Positions 25,547 through 34,667 are shown, counted from the stretch's first letter. The stretch: 64,000 bases of DNA from Cellulomonas humilata (GCF_013359775.1 NZ_JABMCI010000071.1:1-64000), one strand, 5' to 3'. Made by a program: numbers and translations. The notes: generated from the letters alone by a model not told the origin.

Positions 25547-26436
25547 CCCTCCCCCCGCCCTAAGGCGGCCGGTTCGGCTCTGCCCGCGAGGTAGTCGGTC
25601 AGGGTCGGGCCCAGCTTGGGTCGGCGAGCCGCACTGACGCTCGAGGTCGGTGCAGGCGGGGCGACCGGCGCGGGGACGGTGACCTCGAGCCGCCCGATCT
25701 CGACGACGACGTAGGGCGTGGTGTCCGAGTCGTCGACGACGCTGTCGCGCGCCTGCGGGGCCGGGGGCGGCTCACCCGGAACGGCGAGGACCGCGACGGG
25801 GTCGCGCGGAGCCTGGTGCGCATCGGCCCGTGCCGGGTGAGCCGCCCCTGCGACCGGGACGAGGGGCATGACGTCCCGCGTGCCGGGCACCGGCGGCGGC
25901 TGGTCGCCCGTCCCTGCGCCCGGGGTCCGGGGCGCCCCGTCGCCCGCTGCGCGCGACTCGACCACCGCTCGTTGAGCCGACGGCTCGAGGGCCGCGGCAG
26001 ACGGCAGGACGCGGTCATCGGGCCCGTCCGGTGCGGGCCGTCGATCCTCGTGCCCGGGTACCGGCCCTGGGCGCCGCGGCGCCGCTGAGAGCACGACGTC
26101 CGCCTGTGCCGACCGGGGCGGGGCGCCCTCGGGGGATCTGCGTGACCGGTCGCCGCTGACGTCGTCGTGGCCGGTGACCCGATCCCCGCCGGCGTGCCAG
26201 GGCTCGAGCGGCGGCGCGGTCGACGTGTGAGGACCTGTCGAGACGGTCCCCGGTCCCTGCGGCTCCGGCTCGACGACCGACCAGGCAGGACCGGGGGCGT
26301 CCGGGTCGGGTTCGAACACCGAGCGCGGGCGCGGGGCGGCGAGCACCGCGAGGTCGTCGTCCACCCCAGGTGGGTGCCCGATCGAACCCGCGCGCAGCAA
26401 CGCGGTGCGGTACGCCCCACCCGGCATCGGCCTCAC
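25543..26436 (-). CDS. Proline-rich eCIS-cluster protein, unknown function
   Basis: The protein has 297 residues from GTG 26436, chosen because it overlaps the upstream stop by 4 bp (GTGA) like the rest of the operon; ATG 26427 is the alternative. Nearly all of it is Pro/Ala/Asp/Arg-rich and probably disordered. Two short ordered parts stand out: the N-terminus (AYRTALLRAGSIGHPPG) and a C-terminal block, YVVVEIGRLEVTVP, followed by GPTLTDYLAGR. Similar short 'V.IGR.EV' tails occur in proteins of actinobacterial eCIS operons (from memory). It may be an assembly linker or chaperone. The length and composition of the middle part are probably not conserved. Confidence 0.65.
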   Translation of the reverse strand: MRPMPGGAYRTALLRAGSIGHPPGVDDDLAVLAAPRPRSVFEPDPDAPGPAWSVVEPEPQGPGTVSTGPHTSTAPPLEPWHAGGDRVTGHDDVSGDRSRRSPEGAPPRSAQADVVLSAAPRRPGPVPGHEDRRPAPDGPDDRVLPSAAALEPSAQRAVVESRAAGDGAPRTPGAGTGDQPPPVPGTRDVMPLVPVAGAAHPARADAHQAPRDPVAVLAVPGEPPPAPQARDSVVDDSDTTPYVVVEIGRLEVTVPAPVAPPAPTSSVSAARRPKLGPTLTDYLAGRAEPAALGRGEG

Positions 26437-27227
26437 CCCGCCAGTGCCGGGACGGAGCGCACGGTCGTCCGGGCGCCGGTGATGAGGTCGACGTAGCGCC
26501 GTCTGCGCTCCACGGGCAGGTCGATGACGGCGTCCTCGGACCAGCCGTACCGACCGGCGATGACGTCGACGTCGCGCATGAGCCCGTCGACGAGCAGGTC
26601 GAGGTCCCGCGCGACGAAGTCGGCGGGATCCGCGTCGCCCAGGATCTCCGCACCGCATCCCGCGCAGCTCAGCGCGACGCGCACCGCACCGGCCGGGTCG
26701 AGGGCCTCCCACGCCTCGAGAAGGCGCTCGAGCTCGGGCGGACCGACCGGCGTGGCGTCGGTGTGGGTGCCGGTGCCGGTGTCGAGACACGTGACGGAGG
26801 CGAGGTACGCGAGCCCGCGGTCCGCGGGCATCCCGGCGGCGCCGGCCAGGTCCGCCAGGGTCGGCAGCCGGAACCGGCGACGTGTCCCGGCCACGACGAC
26901 GGTCGCGCTCGCGTCGGCCGGCGGCTCGGGAAGACCGAGCACCATCCGCGCCGGCAGGAGGAACTCGTTGGGCACCTCGCACCGCGGGCACACGACCACG
27001 GCGTCGATCGGGCCACCGACCAGCTGCTCGTGCAGCCGGAGCAGCGCCTGGTTGCGCTGGCCGAGCACGAGGGCGTCCACGGCGGCACCGGTCAGCACAC
27101 GGAGGAACGCGGTCACCCGCTGGGCGGCGCTGTGCTCGCGCCCCAGCGACCAAGATCGGAGCACGCGGGCCGGGTCCGGCGCGGGGGTCGGGTCCGGCGC
27201 GGGGGTCGGTGCGGTCGGCAGGTTCAC
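26433..27227 (-). CDS. T4 gp26/gp51-like baseplate protein with zinc-cysteine pairs
   Basis: The protein has 264 residues. The C-terminal motif DVIAGRYGWSEDAVIDLP followed by RRRRYVDLI is typical of the baseplate/chaperone protein found after the tube gene in eCIS clusters. Two CxxC pairs (C80-C83 in CPRC and C188-C191 in CAGC) probably bind one zinc ion. The protein starts with an APDP repeat tract (residues 5-20). ATG 27227 lies 8 bp after the tube stop. The role is inferred to be assembly of the baseplate or tube. Confidence 0.72.
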   Translation of the reverse strand: MNLPTAPTPAPDPTPAPDPARVLRSWSLGREHSAAQRVTAFLRVLTGAAVDALVLGQRNQALLRLHEQLVGGPIDAVVVCPRCEVPNEFLLPARMVLGLPEPPADASATVVVAGTRRRFRLPTLADLAGAAGMPADRGLAYLASVTCLDTGTGTHTDATPVGPPELERLLEAWEALDPAGAVRVALSCAGCGAEILGDADPADFVARDLDLLVDGLMRDVDVIAGRYGWSEDAVIDLPVERRRRYVDLITGARTTVRSVPALAG

Positions 27228-27235
27228 GGGCGCGG

Positions 27236-27757
27236 TCAGGGCTCGACGAACACGGGCTCTGCCGGCTCAGGGACGGCGTAGTCCCGCTCCCAGCCCTCGT
27301 TCTCGAGCTTGAGCTTGGCGATCGCGACGGCGTTCGCGTTCGCGTCGAGGTCGGGCAGTGCCTGGTACTCCGAGACCCAGCACCGGTAGAGGGTGTAGCT
27401 GAGGACCACCTGACCGGCCTCGTTGAGCAGCTGGAGGATAACCTCCTTGCGGAAGTCGGCGAGCGACACCTCCCCGCCGGGCAACGAGCCGAAGTTCCAC
27501 ACCTTGTTCGCCCACTGCTCGAACGCCTGGTCGTGGGTGACGCCGCGTTCGAGGGTGACCGCGTCGTACTCCGTGCGGCCGGGTGACTTGTGGGACGAGG
27601 AGGGGTCTCCGCCGCTGCGGTGCTTGACGACCTCGGAGGTGCGTTTGAACGCGGTCACCTTGGAGACGCCAGCGACGTACCGCCCGTCCCACATGACGCG
27701 GAACTTGAAGTTCTTGTACGGATCGAGCCGCGTCGCGTTGACGGAGAACTCACCCAT
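27236..27757 (-). CDS. Tail tube protein (gp19-like)
   Basis: The protein has 173 residues, typical for Hcp/gp19-type tube subunits. YKNFKFRVMWDGRYVAGVSKV at the N-terminus (shown as YKNFKFRVMWDGRYVAG) and RTEYDAVTLERGVTHDQAFEQW, a classic tube pattern (the LERG.T.D..F..W block), identify it. ATG 27757 is preceded by an AGGGG ribosome site; an upstream TTG in the same frame is less likely. It is the only tube gene in the window, whereas Afp/PVC clusters carry more than one. Subunits stack as hexamers inside the sheath. Confidence 0.9.
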   Translation of the reverse strand: MGEFSVNATRLDPYKNFKFRVMWDGRYVAGVSKVTAFKRTSEVVKHRSGGDPSSSHKSPGRTEYDAVTLERGVTHDQAFEQWANKVWNFGSLPGGEVSLADFRKEVILQLLNEAGQVVLSYTLYRCWVSEYQALPDLDANANAVAIAKLKLENEGWERDYAVPEPAEPVFVEP

Positions 27758-27770
27758 GATCAACCCCTGT

Positions 27771-29819
27771 TCAGGCGGTCGGTTGGACGATCTGGCGCAG
27801 GCTGATGACCACGAACTCCGAAGGCTTCAACGGTGCGAAGCCCACGACGATGTTGACGATTCCTTGATCGATGTCCTCGGCCGACGTCGTCGACGCGTCG
27901 CACGCGACGAAGTACGCCTCGCGTGCGGACACGCCCTTGAACGCCCCCTGTTGGAACAGCCCCTGCATGAAGGCCGTGCAGCTGACTCGCAGTTGGGACC
28001 ACAGCGCCTCCCCGTTGGGCTGGTGGATCGCCCACCGCAGCGACTCCGACAGCGAGCGCAGGATGAAGTTCGCGGTCCGCCGCACCGGGATGTACTTCCA
28101 CTGGCTGCCCAGGGCGTTCGAGCCGTCGACGGTGCGCGAGCCGAAGGCGACCGTGCCGTAGATCGGGAACCGGCGGATGACGTTCACCGCGATCGGGTTG
28201 AGGAGCCCGTGCTCCTCGTCGGACAGCTCCACCGACGGGCCGTAGACCCCTGCGAGAAAGGCTTCCGTCCCGGCCGGGGCCTGCCACACACCTCTCTGGG
28301 AGTCGGTCCGGGCGATCACCCCGGCGACGGCCCCGGACGGTGGGTGGGCGATGACGGTCCCTGGCTCGAGCGGGTCGTCGACGCGCACGGTCGGGAACCA
28401 GGCACCTGCGTGGCTGGACTGGAAGCCGATCGTCTGCGTCTTCCACGCCTCGGCCGCCCCTACATCGAGCACGTCCGGAGGCGGGTCGACCACGAGGAAC
28501 GCGAACTTGCGCGCGCAGATCCGCGCGGCCTCCGCGTACACGGTGGGGACGTTGGTGTGGTGCAGAGCCCGGCCGTCGGTGGTCTTGGGGCGCACGAGGT
28601 CCGGCAGGCAGAGCAGGTTGAAGAACGGGTCGGGGGTGTCCAGGGCGCTCACCGCAGCCTTGAAGGCGGCCGACGTCGGCTGCCCGTGCGCCTCACCGTT
28701 GTCGCCTGCCGTGGCGGCGGACACCGGCGCCGCGTCGTACGGCTGCCCGAGCTGGTAGCGCGAGGGATTGACCACCGCACCGGTGCCGAGCCCGTACTCG
28801 GTGATCAGCGACCTCGCGGCGGCGGTGGTCGGGGCGGTCAGTGCGACGGTGGCGTCGTGGACGCGGGCGGCGCCCGGTACGGACGTGGGCGCGGTCAGCC
28901 GCAGACGCAGGCACCGGCCGCCCTCGAACACCGCCCCCTCGAGCGAAGCGGTACCGAGCTTGGACGCCTCGCCGGGGTTGGCCCGGATCGCCTCGTTCAC
29001 CGCGGCGACCAGCTGTGTGACCAGCGCCAGGGGACTCGTCGGCCGGCTGCTCCCGTTCGGGAAGACCGTGACCTCCATCGCCGTGATCGACGCGGCGGCG
29101 TCCACCTTGCCGTCTGCGCCGCGCCGGCTCACCCCGACGGTGACCATGACGTCCTTGTCGAACGTGCCGACGGCCCCGGGTGGCTTGGTGATGACGTGGA
29201 CGGTGCCGGTCGCCTGGGGGCCGTTCTCCCCGACGCCCGTCAGCTGCAGCCTGACCAGGCGTGACCCTGTGGCGGGGTCGTTCACCACCGCGTCCGCCGT
29301 GCGCGCGCTCCCCGCCGACGTGGTGAGCCCACCGAACCGCTCGACACGGCCGCTCACGGTGTCCAGGACGGTGAGGGTGAAGCGCTTCTTGTCGTGGGCG
29401 GGCGACCCGGACGCGTAGGGGTTCGCGCCGATCTCGAAGGGGTCGATCTCGACGAAGATCCCGTTGCTCGCGCTCCCGGAGCTCAGGGCGGTGAGCACCA
29501 GGGACGTCTGTGCGCCGTCGTCCCGCAGGACCGTCGTGGCGGCCGGCTTGGACTTCTCGGGCGGGACCCGCACCACGTACGCCTGTCCGCCGCCGTTGGC
29601 GAAGAAGTGCAGCACCGAGTACGACAGCGAGCTGGTCCGCCACAGGCCGCCGAAGCTGCGCTCGAAGTCGCCGTAGTTCAGGCATCGGATGGGTCTGTTG
29701 TCGACGCCCGACCGCGTCGGGCCGACGAAGAGGGCGACCGACGTCGTCGTGCCGGCCACCGTCCGACCACCGGAGCTCAGCTCTTGCGTATACACGCCCG
29801 GATATGTGGTCGATAGCAT
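27771..29819 (-). CDS. Contractile tail sheath protein
   Basis: The protein has 682 residues from ATG 29819 (MLSTTYPGVYTQELSSG), matching the family's 'YPGVYV.E.SSG' start; a longer frame to 29849 adds a poor N-terminus. The C-terminal block GRTVDGSNALGSQWKYIPVRR (conserved 'RT.....WRYI.VRR') and the end with FAPLKPSEFVVISLRQI are diagnostic of sheath proteins. Contraction of the sheath drives the tube into the target. There is one sheath gene, against two or three in Afp/PVC. It is the first gene of the cluster, 13 bp ahead of the tube start. Confidence 0.93.
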   Translation of the reverse strand: MLSTTYPGVYTQELSSGGRTVAGTTTSVALFVGPTRSGVDNRPIRCLNYGDFERSFGGLWRTSSLSYSVLHFFANGGGQAYVVRVPPEKSKPAATTVLRDDGAQTSLVLTALSSGSASNGIFVEIDPFEIGANPYASGSPAHDKKRFTLTVLDTVSGRVERFGGLTTSAGSARTADAVVNDPATGSRLVRLQLTGVGENGPQATGTVHVITKPPGAVGTFDKDVMVTVGVSRRGADGKVDAAASITAMEVTVFPNGSSRPTSPLALVTQLVAAVNEAIRANPGEASKLGTASLEGAVFEGGRCLRLRLTAPTSVPGAARVHDATVALTAPTTAAARSLITEYGLGTGAVVNPSRYQLGQPYDAAPVSAATAGDNGEAHGQPTSAAFKAAVSALDTPDPFFNLLCLPDLVRPKTTDGRALHHTNVPTVYAEAARICARKFAFLVVDPPPDVLDVGAAEAWKTQTIGFQSSHAGAWFPTVRVDDPLEPGTVIAHPPSGAVAGVIARTDSQRGVWQAPAGTEAFLAGVYGPSVELSDEEHGLLNPIAVNVIRRFPIYGTVAFGSRTVDGSNALGSQWKYIPVRRTANFILRSLSESLRWAIHQPNGEALWSQLRVSCTAFMQGLFQQGAFKGVSAREAYFVACDASTTSAEDIDQGIVNIVVGFAPLKPSEFVVISLRQIVQPTA

Positions 29820-30406
29820 TCTGCACCGCCCGCGGGAATGATGCGTCATGTGTATGGGGCGCGCCCAGTTCCGGCCTCGACCGTGATTCAGGACCCACCG
29901 TCGAAGAATCGTTCAAGAATGCGCGCGCAAGGAGCCTGCCTGGCCGCGTGAACCGTGGGCGAGCAGGCCGGTTCGTACACCTCGAAAACTTTCCAGCACA
30001 TCCAGAGAATGCCGGATCGCAGGCGTTGGTCAACACCAAGGTTTACTCGCCATGTGGCGCGCCGGTCAAGGTTGCTCGAAGCAGGCCCGCCGCAGCCCGA
30101 CCAAGGCGGTGACGACGGGCAGAATGCCGAGGGCCGGTCGTGTCGAGGACCAGGTTCTACCAGGTCTCGCGCCAGACATCGACTTATCGTCGCTCGTCGA
30201 GCGGGCAGGTGCGTGGGCGGACGCGCGCCCACCTCGCACCCGCGGGAAGCGAGACCGCCCAGAGCACCAAGGGGCCGCGATCGCCACAGCGCTGACCGTC
30301 GTCGCGGTCCGGGTCCTCCCCGGCACGTGAACCGAACCGGAACCCGCGCCCACCCCAACCTCGTCGGCCTCCACGAGGACCCCCGACACCCGACGTTCAG
30401 TCTCAC
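29820..30406. other. Upstream region of the eCIS operon, no gene recognised
   Basis: These 587 bp lie between the sheath start and the IS-like sequence at 30407. Frames on both strands give no recognisable protein. The eCIS promoter must lie here or within the IS debris beyond, reading leftward. I see no convincing -35/-10 pair on the minus strand; a TTGAAC occurs near 29913 without a good partner. The ribosome site for the sheath start is also weak. Confidence 0.5.
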
Positions 30407-30440
30407 GGGTCTGCTGCACGGATAGGTGACACCTGACCTG
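30407..30440. repeat. IS-end repeat, left copy
   Basis: The 26 bases 30407-30432 are identical to 46643-46668 in the same orientation. With one single-base indel the match continues through CTGACCT. Here the sequence directly precedes the truncated IS3-type element; at 46.6 kb it stands alone. Confidence 0.75.
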
Positions 30441-30475
30441 TGGTGCCGGATGGCATCGCTGGGAGGATGTGCATC

Positions 30476-30762
30476 GTGCCCAGGCCCTACCCCAGGAGTT
30501 CCGCGCGGACGTCGTGGCGGTCGCTCGTCGTGGTGATGCTCCGATCAAGCAGATCGCGGCCGACTTCGGAATCGCCGAGTCGTGTCTGCGGAACTGGCTG
30601 CGTGATGCAGACGTCGAGGACGGCAACCGCCCCGGCGTGACGTCGAGTGAGTCGGCCGAGCTGCGTGAGCTGCGCCGCCGCAACCGGCTCCTCGAGCAGG
30701 AGGTCGAGGTGCTGCGCCGCGCGACCGCATACCTTTCTCAGGCGCATCTGCCGGGAAAATGA
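30476..30762 (+). pseudogene. IS3 OrfA, frameshifted near the start
   Basis: GTG 30476 follows a GGGAGG ribosome site and reads PRPYP, then shifts: one C seems to be missing in 'taccccagg', because the expected QEFRADVVAVARRGDAP is in the next frame. That frame then runs on as IAADFGIAESCLRNWLRDAD and a leucine-rich RRRNRLLEQEVEVLRRAT to 30762. It overlaps the OrfB start at 30759 by 4 bp. Confidence 0.75.
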
Positions 30763-31400
30763 TGTACCCGCTCGTGAGAGAGCTCGCCGGTGACGGGATC
30801 CCCGTCTCGGTGACGTGCCGGGTCCTCAAGCTCGCCCGACAGCCGTACTACCGCTGGCTGACCGCCCCGGTGACCGCGCATGATCTGGTCGAGGCGTACT
30901 TGGCGAACGTGTTGTTCGACGCCCACCTCGACGACCCGAGTTCGGGCACCGGCTCCTCGCGGACGAGGCTCACCGTGCGGGTCTGCGAGCGTGTGACCGG
31001 CGGGTGTGGCGGATCTGCCGGGACAACGCCTGGTGGTCGGTCTTCGGCAAGAAGTGCGCGAGGAACGGCAAGAAGGCCAGCCCGCCGGCTCACGACGACC
31101 GGGTGCTGCGGATCTTCCGGGCGGACGCACCGACCCGGGTTGTGGCTCTGGGACATCACCGAGCACGCACGGCCGAGGGGAAGCTGTACCTGTGCGCGAT
31201 CAAGGACGTGTACTCCAATCGCATCGTGGGGTACTCGATCAGCGACCGTATGAAGTCCCGGATCGCGGTGAACGCCCTGGCCAGCGCAGTGCAACGGCGT
31301 CGTGACGTGGCCGGCCGTATCGTGCACTCGGACCGAGGCAGTCAGTTCCGCGCAGGAAGGTCCTGCGCGAGCTTGACCCGCGGCACGGTTCGGTCACCAG
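30759..31400 (+). pseudogene. IS3 OrfB transposase, frameshifted and truncated
   Basis: ATG 30759 (MMYPLVRELAGDG, TCRVLKLARQPYYRWL) is a typical OrfB start. Frameshifts near 30945 and 31135 divide it; WRICRDNAWWSVFGKK and AEGKLYLCAIKDVYSNRIVG (the region of the second catalytic Asp) lie in a different frame. The protein stops making sense after VHSDRGSQFR, around 31350-31400. The final catalytic Glu region is missing. Confidence 0.75.
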
Positions 31401-31444
31401 ATCGGACTGGTGCTTCGGGCTCCACACGAGAGAAGGTCGGAGCC

Positions 31445-31530
31445 ATGCCAAAGGCGTACCCGGCCGAGCTCCGTACCCGAGCGGTCGCGCTGGTCCAGGT
31501 TGGGAGCCCTGCTCGTGATCGGCGTGCAAC
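31445..31530 (+). pseudogene. IS OrfA N-terminal fragment
   Basis: ATG 31445, preceded by a GGTCGGAGCC leader, opens MPKAYPAELRTRAVALVQVG, a typical start of small helix-turn-helix OrfA proteins. The similarity is lost after about 25 residues. It follows directly on the truncated OrfB at 31400, so two IS remnants are joined here. Confidence 0.55.
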
Positions 31531-31937
31531 CGCCGTTCGCGCGGCCGGTGGGTGGCCGCCGTCGAGCTCGGCGCACTGTCCCTCTGGCTGACTGACCTCG
31601 CCCTCTCAAGACGCGGCCGGCCCGGGGAGCGATGCGGGAAGCCGCCTGCGTCTCCCCCGAGCTCGACCAAGTTCTTCGGGCAGCCGCGGCTGCCGGGCAG
31701 GCAGAAAGCGCTCGATCGCACGAGGCCTCAGGCTGCGTCGCGCACCCGGGGCGGATTCTCGTCGCGGCGTCAATTTGCACGCGCCTTACCGGGCAGGGAA
31801 AGGCGGGCCGAGACGCAACCGCCCGGCCCGTCCCGCAACCCATACAGACGTGCTCGCCGACACATCGGGTCATGAGCTTAAATAGATCTGCGGCAGCGAG
31901 GGGGTGCCGCCCACGGCACGGACGTCGAGGAGAGGTC
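31531..31937. other. No gene recognised; leader of the patatin gene
   Basis: The open frame that continues upstream of the lipase start has no plausible protein character. A small AT-rich patch (TTAAATAGAT at about 31876-31885), unusual in this GC-rich window, lies about 55 bp before the lipase start. It could hold a -10 element, but no clear -35 is seen. Confidence 0.4.
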
Positions 31938-34667
31938 ATGGCCGTCATACGAGGGTCGCAGGCCCGGGTTGCACTGTTCCAACGTCTCGGGGCCGCACCG
32001 CCAGGGGCTCAAGCCCTGGGACCGGCCAAGTCCGGCCCTGGTCAAGCCGAGGGGACGAACCCTGCAGCCAGCCCCGTTCTCGATCGGATCCTCGAACGTC
32101 CCGACGAAGCGTTGAAGACTCCAGACGGCTTTGCGATCAGCGATCCTCCTGAGTGGCTGTGGACCGAAAACAAGTCGGTACCCCCGCTGCGCGATTCCAA
32201 GGCTTACCGTGAGTCCGACCACATAACTCGGCTGTCGCCCGCTGAGTCCAGGGACCTTGCGCCGGAGGACCGCAAGGCCTACGACAAGTCGAGCGCCGAC
32301 GTCACAATGAAGGGCGGCACGACATCCGGCGTCGTCTATCCGCTCGCTGTGTGCGAAATCGCCCGAAGTTTCCACCTGAACGTCGGGGGCGCATCCGCAG
32401 GCGCTCTCGCTGCTGGGCTCGCCGCGGCCGCGGAGACCGGGCGTCAGGAGCAGGACCGCCAGCGGCAAGAACAGCGCCGGCAGGACCTTGAGGAACCATC
32501 GTTCGACCCGGAGCGCCGGGAGAACGGTCACGTGCGCCCGGGGTTCGTCGGGCTGGCCGACGCGATGGCCTGGCTGTGTGAGCTCGACGACGAGCCGGAC
32601 GGACTCCTTAGGTCGAAGGAGCGATACCGGCTCGGGCGGATGTTCCAGGCGAACGGGCCTGGGCGCCCGCTCTTCGGGGTAGCGGTCGCGGTGATGCGCC
32701 GACGTTGGTGGCTAGTGCCTGTCCGCTTCGTGCTTTCGACAGGCTGGCGGTCTGTCACCGGGTCGATCCTGGTCACCGCAGCCTCCGGCTGGGCGGTCGT
32801 CGCGTCGAGCCCGCAGGCCGGCGCCACCAGCATGCCCACGGTCCTGTCCGTCCTCGCGGCGATCGGCGCCATAATCGCCCTGCTTGTCGCGCTAGTCGGA
32901 GGGCTCGCTGCGCTGGTCGCAATCGGCGCTCTTGTGGTGCGTGGCATCCGGGCAGTCGTGCGCGGGCCCTGGAGCGATCAGCGACAGGGTCCCGACGGCG
33001 ACCCGGTTAAGGACGAACCGCGGAGGCCGGTGCGCCGGCTCGCGAAGATCGCGCTCGTCGGCCTCGTGACAGCCGCCGCGGCAGGACTCGTCGCCTGGTG
33101 GCTCACGGACGCGGCCGACCTGCTGTGGGTTGCCGTCGTCGGCGGGATGCTCGCCTACGTCCTGCTCGTGACGGTCGCCCTCGCCGCCGGGCTCTGGCAC
33201 GTGATGCGCACGGCGGGAGACCACGGGTTCGGCCTCATCCCAGGAGCCGAACCGTCGGAGGCGGAGATCGACGATGCGAGCAGACCGTTGCTCTGCTGGC
33301 TCTCCGACACCCTCTCCGAGCTGGCAGGCTTGGAGAGAGGGGAGATCCTACGGTTCGGACACCTCTGGTGGGGGGCAGGCTACGACCCCCAGAGCCCGCC
33401 CGACGACCACGCGACCACGACGATGATGGATGACCCGCGCTCCCGCCTCGTCAACCTCGAGCTCGTCACGTCGGAGGTCGTGCAGGGCCGTGCCTACCGA
33501 TTCCCGCTCGCCACGGCCGAGGAACTGAAGGAGCGGGACGGCAGCGCGCTCTACCTCGACCTCTCGGACCTAGATAAGGGGCCACACCTCGTGCCCGCGG
33601 CCGTTCGCACGGTACTCAAAGCGCGCCACGCCGAGCAGCTTATGGCGACCGACATCCGGACGAAGAAGCAGGTGACGCTCGTCCCGCTTCCCGATCCGCG
33701 GGACCTCCCGGTCGTCTTCGCGATGCGCCTGAGCATGTCGTTGCCCGGGCTGTTCCAGGCCGTGTCGATGTACCGCGTGGTGGCGTCCGGCGACGTCCGG
33801 GACGAGTTCGGCAGGACCCTGACAAAGAACGGTGTGGAGGTCCGGTACCCGCCCGAGCCGAGCGTGGGCAAGGCAACTTGGTGCGAGCGCCTCTGGTTCA
33901 CCGACGGCGGGGTCACGTCGAACTTCCCGATCCACTTCTTCGACTCACCGCTGCCGAGGTGGCCGACGTTCGGCGTCAGTCTTAGCAAACATCCACCGGG
34001 CTACCGGAGCCAGGACGTCTGGTTGCCGCAGGACTGGGACTTGAAGAGCGCGCCGACAGGCATCTTCGGGTCGAATCTGGCCGCCTTCCTCGGCTCGATC
34101 GTCAACACCGCGCGAGGGTGGCGCGACAACGAACAGATGTTCATGCCCGGCTGCCGCGGCCGCATCGCGTGGGTCCGTCAGCTCTCGGATGAAGGTGGCG
34201 CCAACCTATATATGCCGAGGGACCGCGTCGCGTCGATGTGCCTTCGCGGTGTCGTGGCTGGGGCACGGCTGCGCCGTCGGTTCGAGTCGTCGGAGTACCG
34301 CGAACGGGCGCAGTGGATCCGGATGCGCGCCGCGCTGGCCAACCTGGACGAGCTCGCCCGGACCGTCGCGGACGCGCTCGAAGGTGAGCCCTACCCGGGC
34401 TTCGCGTCCGGTACGCCTCTCGCAACGCTCCCGGGCGACCCCGAGAACGAGAACGCACGGCTTCGACTCAACTTGCCACCCGTCCCGACCTATCTCGTCG
34501 CAGACCGCGACAAGAAGGAGTACTGGATGGCTGTGCGCGGGCTCCTCGAACCACTACGCACCTACGCAACCGCGCGCAGAGGCGCCGGAGCGGCACCGGT
34601 GGACGGGGTCCTCTCCCGCAACACACCGAAGCCGGCACCGGAGCTCCGCCAGGTGCCGCGGATCTGA
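31938..34667 (+). CDS. Patatin-like phospholipase with internal membrane segments
   Basis: The protein has 909 residues from ATG 31938, chosen for its GAGGAGAGG ribosome site; the frame is open further upstream but lacks protein character. Residues about 125-135 (KGGTTSGVVYP) form the oxyanion-hole region, GGASAG near 150-155 the GxSxG nucleophile elbow, and FTDGGVTSNFP near 653-663 the DGG with the catalytic Asp. This is a complete Ser-Asp dyad. Unusually, about 500 residues separate the serine from the aspartate. They include two hydrophobic regions (about 255-340 and 368-420) that look like four or five membrane helices. Patatin enzymes cleave acyl chains from membrane lipids. It could be a toxin, a defence effector or a housekeeping lipase; the island location favours the first two. 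Confidence 0.8.
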   Translation: MAVIRGSQARVALFQRLGAAPPGAQALGPAKSGPGQAEGTNPAASPVLDRILERPDEALKTPDGFAISDPPEWLWTENKSVPPLRDSKAYRESDHITRLSPAESRDLAPEDRKAYDKSSADVTMKGGTTSGVVYPLAVCEIARSFHLNVGGASAGALAAGLAAAAETGRQEQDRQRQEQRRQDLEEPSFDPERRENGHVRPGFVGLADAMAWLCELDDEPDGLLRSKERYRLGRMFQANGPGRPLFGVAVAVMRRRWWLVPVRFVLSTGWRSVTGSILVTAASGWAVVASSPQAGATSMPTVLSVLAAIGAIIALLVALVGGLAALVAIGALVVRGIRAVVRGPWSDQRQGPDGDPVKDEPRRPVRRLAKIALVGLVTAAAAGLVAWWLTDAADLLWVAVVGGMLAYVLLVTVALAAGLWHVMRTAGDHGFGLIPGAEPSEAEIDDASRPLLCWLSDTLSELAGLERGEILRFGHLWWGAGYDPQSPPDDHATTTMMDDPRSRLVNLELVTSEVVQGRAYRFPLATAEELKERDGSALYLDLSDLDKGPHLVPAAVRTVLKARHAEQLMATDIRTKKQVTLVPLPDPRDLPVVFAMRLSMSLPGLFQAVSMYRVVASGDVRDEFGRTLTKNGVEVRYPPEPSVGKATWCERLWFTDGGVTSNFPIHFFDSPLPRWPTFGVSLSKHPPGYRSQDVWLPQDWDLKSAPTGIFGSNLAAFLGSIVNTARGWRDNEQMFMPGCRGRIAWVRQLSDEGGANLYMPRDRVASMCLRGVVAGARLRRRFESSEYRERAQWIRMRAALANLDELARTVADALEGEPYPGFASGTPLATLPGDPENENARLRLNLPPVPTYLVADRDKKEYWMAVRGLLEPLRTYATARRGAGAAPVDGVLSRNTPKPAPELRQVPRI

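Larger units (their letters stand above)
30433..31400 (+). mobile_element. IS3-family element, truncated and frameshifted
   Basis: This is an OrfA/OrfB pair of the IS3 type, different from the elements at 3455 and 34774. The left side begins around the repeat at 30407-30440. The right side ends about 31400 in the middle of OrfB, just after the second catalytic region, where the start of another IS-type OrfA appears. No right-hand inverted repeat is found. At least three frameshifts make it inactive. Confidence 0.7.

Noticed and set aside
5510..29819. Interpretation as a prophage
   Set aside because: There is no capsid, portal, terminase, holin/lysin or replication gene; DUF4255, the AAA+ ATPase, DUF4157 and DUF6519 are eCIS markers.
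5510..29819. Interpretation as a type VI secretion system
   Set aside because: No membrane-complex genes (TssJ/L/M) or ClpV are present, and the sheath is of the phage-tail type as one long gene rather than a TssB/TssC pair.
29850..30010. A sigma-70 type promoter for the eCIS operon
   Set aside because: Hexamers such as TTGAAC occur but without a matching -10 at acceptable spacing; I cannot support a specific site.
31938..34667. CBASS effector (patatin CapV)
   Set aside because: No CD-NTase or accessory gene is adjacent, the neighbours are IS remnants, and CapV-type patatins lack internal membrane helices.
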